From: Chloromonas sp. AAM2
Taxonomy: Eukaryota > Chlorophyta > Chlorophyceae > Chlamydomonadales > Chlamydomonadaceae
NCBI GenBank assembly: GCA_004335635.1
Contig: QAXH01006487.1
Location: 1-14,203 of the forward strand
Length of the DNA stretch: 14,203 nucleotides
Direction: 5' to 3'
Of the stretch, positions 9,219-14,203 are shown piece after piece. The notes under the pieces were generated by a model. That model was not told the DNA's origin. It worked only from the letters and a program-made list of their open reading frames with translations, and searched no databases. Position numbers and translations under genes: made by a program. Numbering within the stretch: position 1 is the first letter of the stretch; every line of letters begins with the position of its first letter.

Positions 9219-9279
9219 TGTAACTAATGGTGTAACTAGCAACTACTAATTTACTTCTGAAACTGAATGAGTGTTGTAA
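9219..9279 (+). terminator. Possible polyadenylation signals (TGTAA cluster)
   Basis: TGTAA, the usual poly(A) signal of chlorophycean algae, occurs at 9219-9223, 9231-9235 and 9275-9279. Using any of them would give the ORP mRNA a 3' untranslated region of about 900 bases. This is a position-and-motif guess only, and a five-base motif occurs often by chance. Confidence 0.2.
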
Positions 9280-11097
9280 ACGCTTCAGACCTCACATGCT
9301 TGCACGTCTCTTGGCTTTTTACACTGCACTTGTTCCGAGATAGCAATCAACGTTTAGCGTCAGGCCAAGAGATAGCAGGGTGTGAATTCCGCGCAGCCCA
9401 CACTTTCAACACAAAGTGCCATCACTTTAGCAATCACATTCACTGAATGGCGCTGTCAACCATGGTAGGCAGCTGCCCTATACTACCTCCGCCATGACCG
9501 CAACATGTTGCTATCATGCATGGTAGCAAAGCTCAGACTGCACAGACATCATCTGGGCGTGGCCTGCATTCCAACGAACCCCGTGATTGGGTTCAGTTCG
9601 GGCAACAGGCAGCCATACTTTCTATGTCCCAGAACTGGCAAACTTGTTTTTTTCCCTAGTCTGTGGCCCAGGTTGCTTTATTGCAGAAGCCAGGTGAAAA
9701 GTGTTGCTCCGGATTTCCCCGCAAAGGTCTTGAATGCACAGTATGTACCACAAGCCTCAGCACGTCTGTATCTCTTGACTGCAAAACCCTGACCAAGCCC
9801 CAATGAACCTGAACATTCAGCGAACACGTCTGTGGTCACTGCTTTGAACAATTTCCAGGGCCTGCGGCCTGGTCAAACCATGTCTGAAAGATGTGGTTGA
9901 TCTCTGACAGCATACCAGCACGAAGCAATGGCAGCAGATGCAAAGCAATAGAGATGCCTCCAAATAGTGGCGCCTGAAACAACACTAGGTGTACAATTTG
10001 TATGCGTCACTGTGCAGCACCTGGTCCCTATGCACTGCAACACCCGAACTATACAACGATACAAGCCAAGACCTGAGCGCTGAGCAGCCATGGACCACGT
10101 CCCTGCTGTGCCAGGCACAGGAACTGCGTGACCGCATACTATGAACCTATGAGACACGTTTTTCACACCATGCTGAACCGGCGGGTGCCAGGCCCAGCTT
10201 GATGCAAGCTTGGCACTGTGCCTCCCAACTGCTATGGCTCAAAGAGAAAGTGGCCGTAGATGCCTTCAAAACCAACAGCCTCAATGCACACTACAGCGGT
10301 GTCCTTCCGAGTGCCTCAGTACCTGACTTCCAGTAGCTGGGTTGTCACCCCTGCTTGAACCCGTTCACCACTGACCCAGCCTACAGCATGGTCCTCATGA
10401 CGTGAATTCTAGAGATGTGCAAGCCTGTACTGTTCGCCCCTGAGGTCAAATATTATTAGTGCTGCGTAATGAAACTTGAATTCGCAGTCAGCTCCCAATA
10501 GAAAAGACGACAGTTGCCAGGCAAAGCCCTGGCTGTGGAATGGTCAATCGCACACATGAATTGGGGCAGGGCAGGCCATGCAGTCTGGATGGCCAAGAGT
10601 GGTGATCACGTGCACAACAGGAGGTGGGACACGTGACCAGCTGCTGTTTCCGCACTGCCCCGCATCACCTCGGCCTGTAACAGAATGGTTCTTCGGCACC
10701 AACTTGCTGACGACCAATCGCGCAAAATCCCAGCACCATACGCACCACCACCAAAGCAGCATGTGGTTACGCATCCAATGCCCTGAAACGTGGTTAACAT
10801 GTGAGAGATCATGCTGGCAGCTGCTTCCAGCCCAGTCACGAAAGATCAATTCCATTAGACTGCTCCAAGCACTGTCAGAAGCACTCGGAAGGCTGCTTCA
10901 CGTTTGCATGGCCAGACAGCAGCTGCAATTGGCTCCACGGCGTGCGCACAGAAAAACCACAGCCTTGTCAAGTGCCAACACGGACACGCTGACTCTTCAC
11001 GCTGAGTTTCTTCAGCATTGGTATCTTCAACACCCGTGGATGTGAGCAGGACTGCTTCAGGAGGACCGCGGTCTCCTAAACAGGTGTGTGGCCTACA

Positions 11098-14000
11098 TCA
11101 ATCTGCGGCCTTGCTGCTTGCGGCTCCCTCCACGCCTGCGGAGGCCTTGCCCTCTGTGTTGTCAGCAGCGGCTGGCTCACTCGGCCCCTCCACCGATGTG
11201 GTATCCGCCTTTACAGTCGCCTGCTCAGCTTTGGCCTCCTCTGCTTTGGCCTCCTCTGCTTTGGCCTCCTCTGCTTTGGCCTCCTCTGCTTTGGCTTCTT
11301 CCTTTGCTGCCTCCTGGCGGTTTCCTTCCTCCACCCAGTGCTGGTAGTTGGTCATCAACTGCAAGGACATGACAACGTCCGTCTCAATGCAGAACGGGTG
11401 TCCTTTTGTTCACGTGCTCGCGAATGTGTCTACGGGGTGTTGTCCTGGCACTGGGGCGATCAAAAGCCCCGTTGTAGGCAAAGCACCATGCACTCACGCA
11501 CAGCCTAAACATTTCATAACACCTGAACTGCAGGACTTCAGGAGCCCATTGGCCAATCAGTACAGCCTGTGCACTCCCTGGGTTTGTCCTGCTTCACTTA
11601 CGGGTCAGGTGACTAACAATACCATTGTCTTTGCCTTGCTTCTTCTGTGTGCACATCACTGCTAAACCCAGTCCCTAGTTACCAATCCCTTGCGATCCGA
11701 CGCGTGCCGCTCCCTCCGCCCCTCTCTCACCCCTTGCAGCAGTGGCTCCGCTCCCGGGAACACGGCGGTGAGAGCGGTGAACAGCGGCACCGCCACAATA
11801 TCCATGAACACAACCTGTGCAGCCGGGCAGATGGTACACGGTCAGCGGGCCTGGGACAAGCCAGTGCAAGCGCACAAGGGCACTGCAATGCTTTCAGCCT
11901 GTATCCTGTGGTCCTGTGCGCCAACGCCGAACCACCAAGTCATGGCCCAGAATTCAAAGAGCTGTTGTGTGCAGAGAGCCAAGAACTGGCGACTAGGGAT
12001 CTGCAAACCACTCAATCATTCTATCCAAGGCTGATGTGCTGCTGGTGGCTGGCGCTTTAGTATGTGAAGCTCCTCTCTGCCTGGACGTCAGGCTTACCTG
12101 TGATTTGCTGACGCCCGGTTTGTTCCTGTCAAATAGCGGGCTGATGGTCATGCCCAACTCGCGCTCCACATCACCTTGCCGGAAGAACTGCATCAGGACG
12201 TACCAGCCGAATTTCAGTTAAGTACTGTGTGTTCAGCACTGTGTGTTAAGTACTGTGTGTTAAGTACTGTTGAGCAGACAAAAGTGCGGCTTGCGTGTCA
12301 GGTTGGCCTGACAGCACCCGCGGCACCCGTGTCGGCAAGGCAGACACAGCGCGGCAAACCAGCTGGAGACCACAGTAAAGCAACCATGTCCGCAAATGCA
12401 CTCGCCTGACCCGTTTTCAGCTATGCTCATTTCAGCTTAATTGCTGGTCAGCCCACATGTCTGATGCACACCCCTTGCTGGGATGCCCTGCCAGCTGCCT
12501 CACCTCCTCCTCCAAGCATTGAATCCAGCGCAGGTGCGTGTCATGGGGGTCGCACAGGTTGCAGATGTCAGCCGCCTTGATCGCAATCTGCATGGCATGC
12601 GATGCGATGTAATTCGAACCTCAGGCCAGCACCACCACACCTCACGCAATAGAAAGTGCGGTACTAATGTTACGCCAGGGGAGTGATGACAGACGAGTTG
12701 AGTTGCAGCCAGGGCAGGGTCATTGGAAGCGGGAAGCGGAAGCGTTGTGTTGTATGACTTGCGGGTTATTGGTAACATTTGTAACATTCCACCAAAACCA
12801 CCCGTCACACAAGGGGACACTAATTAACGTTTCACAGCTAAATACCATCAAGTCCCAGGTTGAAGAGTCGGTTGAGGTCACAGACAGTTAACGGTTTTGG
12901 TCTGAACAATCGGAACCGGATGAGTCAACGTCAAGACCTAATCACTCTTGCCATTCTCTGATGCAATCTCCATCAAGCACAGCAGCCTGGGGGAAGCGCC
13001 TGGTGCTCAAATACATATTGCTGGACACAAACAGTCAGCAGCTCTACCGGTTTGGCGATCGATGGAGCGGTTTCTGGCTGTTTTCTGGCGCCTGCCTCCT
13101 TTCTCCTGGACTCTCACTCTTGGAATTTTCCGCTGGAACTTCACTCCTGGTCTTCACGGACCATGGTAATAGTAGGGTTACACGATGGCGCAAGTCTCAG
13201 CTCAAGCGGGCTTGCCGTTTGCGGGAAAGATCAGAAAACGTCTTCAGAAACCGTTTGTGGCCCAACTTTCACCCACTTCCTGTTCTGATTTTGTTGAGAG
13301 CGGTCAAAGCGCGCTTTCCGCTGCAAATTTGCCGCTTACAGTAACCCTGAGCCCGGCCATCCCTGTGTTGCTCAATGCAAAGGCAACTGCAGGAAGCACA
13401 CCTCTTCACACCACAACACTCTTGACAGCTACCAAACCAAGCCCAAGGCGTGCATAAGAAAGTGCTCCTGATGTTAGTGCTCCTGTTCGTGATGTATTCA
13501 CCAACCTGCAGGGAGAGCATGCGCTCATTCTCATCCAGAGGCATCTGCAGCCCGGCCGGGCCTTGCTGCGCGGCCAGTGCCACGTCCGCAGCAGCCGCTG
13601 CCAACGCAACCAGGTCCTGTGTGCTTGCATCCCTGCTGCGGTGTACGGGCGTCCAGGCTCCGGAGCCAGAAACCGACGAACGCCGTGACGGCCCGAGATG
13701 CGGGGACGCGGGCGTGAAGGGCGTGGTCCGCGAACGTGAACTCCGGCCAGAATCCGGCAATTCATCCGTTGCTGAAACAGCTGTCACACTAGGGTTGACA
13801 TGCAAGGGTTGACTGGTGTTCTGGCTGCCGGAGGGATTCATCGCAGGGAATGGTGCGGTGAAAGCTGCCTGGGCCGCTAGCGGGCTGACGGTTTGAGTGG
13901 TAGCAGAGAAGGCGGAGCGCTGGGGTCCGTCCATCACCACTCCGTCTTCTGTCGGCTCGGCTTCAAAGCTCTTGCGCCGTGTGCGCACTGAGAGGTTGGA

Positions 14001-14120
14001 GAGGGTCGCGGAGCCCCTGCGAGAAATGAAGCGACCGTTGGGCCCCTGCACTGCCGGACGGGTCGATGTGTTGGAGGGCGAGGCGCCCGGGGAGGCGATG
14101 CCGGCGTCGGAAGGTACACC
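11098..14120 (-). CDS. Class I cyclic-nucleotide phosphodiesterase, C-terminal part (5'-partial)
   Basis: The enzyme family hydrolyses cAMP and/or cGMP to the 5'-monophosphate. Five exons on the minus strand join in phase 0 throughout: 14120-13506, 12587-12504, 12187-12098, 11814-11731 and 11358-11098 (stop TGA). They give 377 residues. Residues 1-195 are Ser/Pro/Ala-rich. The PDE domain resumes at ENERMLSLQ/IAIKAADIC, where D212 corresponds to the metal-binding Asp. It continues HLRWIQCLEEE/FFRQGDVERELG, SPLFDR and KSQ/VVF. Q263 is the invariant purine-clamping Gln, and F266 is the stacking Phe three residues later. VPLFTALTAVFPGAEPLLQG and NYQHWVEE close the domain. The C-terminus is an AKAEE repeat followed by an acidic/Ala tail. 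The N-terminal HNxxHA and HD metal-binding half is not in the window. I looked for it on the minus strand between 12640 and 13505 and found no HD codon pair, so it should lie beyond 14203. The first listed exon follows a TTGCAG acceptor at 14126-14121, though the frame stays open to 14201. Nucleotide selectivity cannot be told. Confidence 0.85.
11230..11289. repeat. 15-bp coding tandem repeat, four exact copies
   Basis: TTTGGCCTCCTCTGC is repeated four times exactly, with a diverged partial copy after 11289. On the minus strand it encodes repeated AKAEE pentapeptides in the PDE C-terminus, a probable charged single helix. Exact repetition at DNA level suggests recent copy-number change. Confidence 0.9.
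12218..12270. repeat. 14-bp tandem repeat in a PDE intron
   Basis: TTAAGTACTGTGTG occurs at 12218-12231, with variants at 12232-12245 (two changes), 12246-12259 (exact) and 12260-12270 (partial). It lies in the intron 12503-12188, beginning about 30 bases beyond the splice acceptor of the exon that starts at 12187. Each unit holds the palindrome AGTACT except the second. Confidence 0.85.
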
Positions 14121-14203
14121 CTGCAACGCGGAAGTCAATGTGTACACTTGTGTACACGAGACCTGACTCGGCGTACTGTGCAACATGTGCACCTTAGCCA
14201 TAC

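Larger units (their letters stand above)
8331..11097. other. Gene-poor stretch between converging genes
   Basis: The ORP gene ends at its left and the PDE gene at its right, both pointing inward, so it should contain two 3' untranslated regions. Open frames at about 9505-9792 (plus) and 10544-11045 (both strands overlapping) carry no motif I recognise and no consistent splice signals. G-rich runs occur near 9179-9198. Nothing else stands out apart from the small basic ORF and the TGTAA cluster listed separately. Confidence 0.45.

Noticed and set aside
9505..9792. A 95-residue plus-strand frame with hydrophobic and aromatic residues
   Set aside because: No recognisable domain, and no splice sites linking it to other exons; probably chance in the gene-poor stretch.
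10544..11045. Overlapping open frames on both strands (155 and about 103 residues)
   Set aside because: Both strands are open over the same bases, and the translations are rich in Cys/His/Trp without pattern. No splice or family support was seen.
13185..13457. Plus-strand frames across the PDE intron region (12948-13457)
   Set aside because: Several plus frames overlap in the 918-base PDE intron without motifs. An intronic nested gene cannot be excluded but has no support.
12588..13505. The PDE HD half being encoded between the low-complexity exon and the KAADIC exon
   Set aside because: No HD codon pair or HNxxHA pattern occurs on the minus strand between 12640 and 13505. The exon ending ENERMLSLQ also joins directly and in phase to IAIKAADIC, so the segment is one intron and the HD half must lie further upstream.
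14141..14158. Two close copies of the palindrome GTGTACAC (GTAC core)
   Set aside because: GTAC cores are known in copper-responsive promoters of Chlamydomonas, but these lie within a gene, probably an intron; two copies of a short motif are not enough.

Overview
The window looks like nuclear DNA of a unicellular green alga (chlorophyte). The grounds are genes split by short GT-AG introns, Ala/Ser/Gln-rich low-complexity protein segments, many short tandem repeats, and two eukaryotic signalling or lipid genes of a kind common in algae. The lineage is an inference; no rRNA, organellar or marker gene is present.

Layout from left to right. (1) At 634-1738 on the minus strand are the last two recognisable exons of a protein I cannot name, with a compact conserved-looking N-terminal part and an acidic C-terminal part. 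(2) Between 1739 and 4052 there is mostly non-coding DNA with an inverted repeat, a degenerate GATTCTAG array, an isolated broken RCC1-type repeat and an ATC microsatellite. (3) At 4053-8330 on the plus strand is a complete nine-exon gene for a short oxysterol-binding-protein-related protein (ORP). I assembled it by matching splice sites and codon phase; it gives about 594 residues, carries the EQISHHPP signature, and has one GC-AG intron. (4) Between 8331 and 11097 no gene is well supported. A small basic minus-strand ORF and a cluster of TGTAA motifs lie there. (5) At 11098-14120 on the minus strand are the last five exons of a class I cyclic-nucleotide phosphodiesterase (PDE). Its metal-binding HD half should lie beyond the right edge of the window.

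The ORP and PDE genes converge on the gene-poor stretch. Both carry a very long Ser/Ala/Pro-rich insertion inside an otherwise conserved catalytic or lipid-binding domain. The ORP insertion holds an FFAT-like motif (a VAP/ER-contact signal). The PDE insertion holds three Arg-Arg-x-Ser sites of the kind cAMP-dependent kinase phosphorylates. These two insertions are the most interesting content of the window. I saw no mobile element with clear termini, no tRNA or rRNA, and no CRISPR array.
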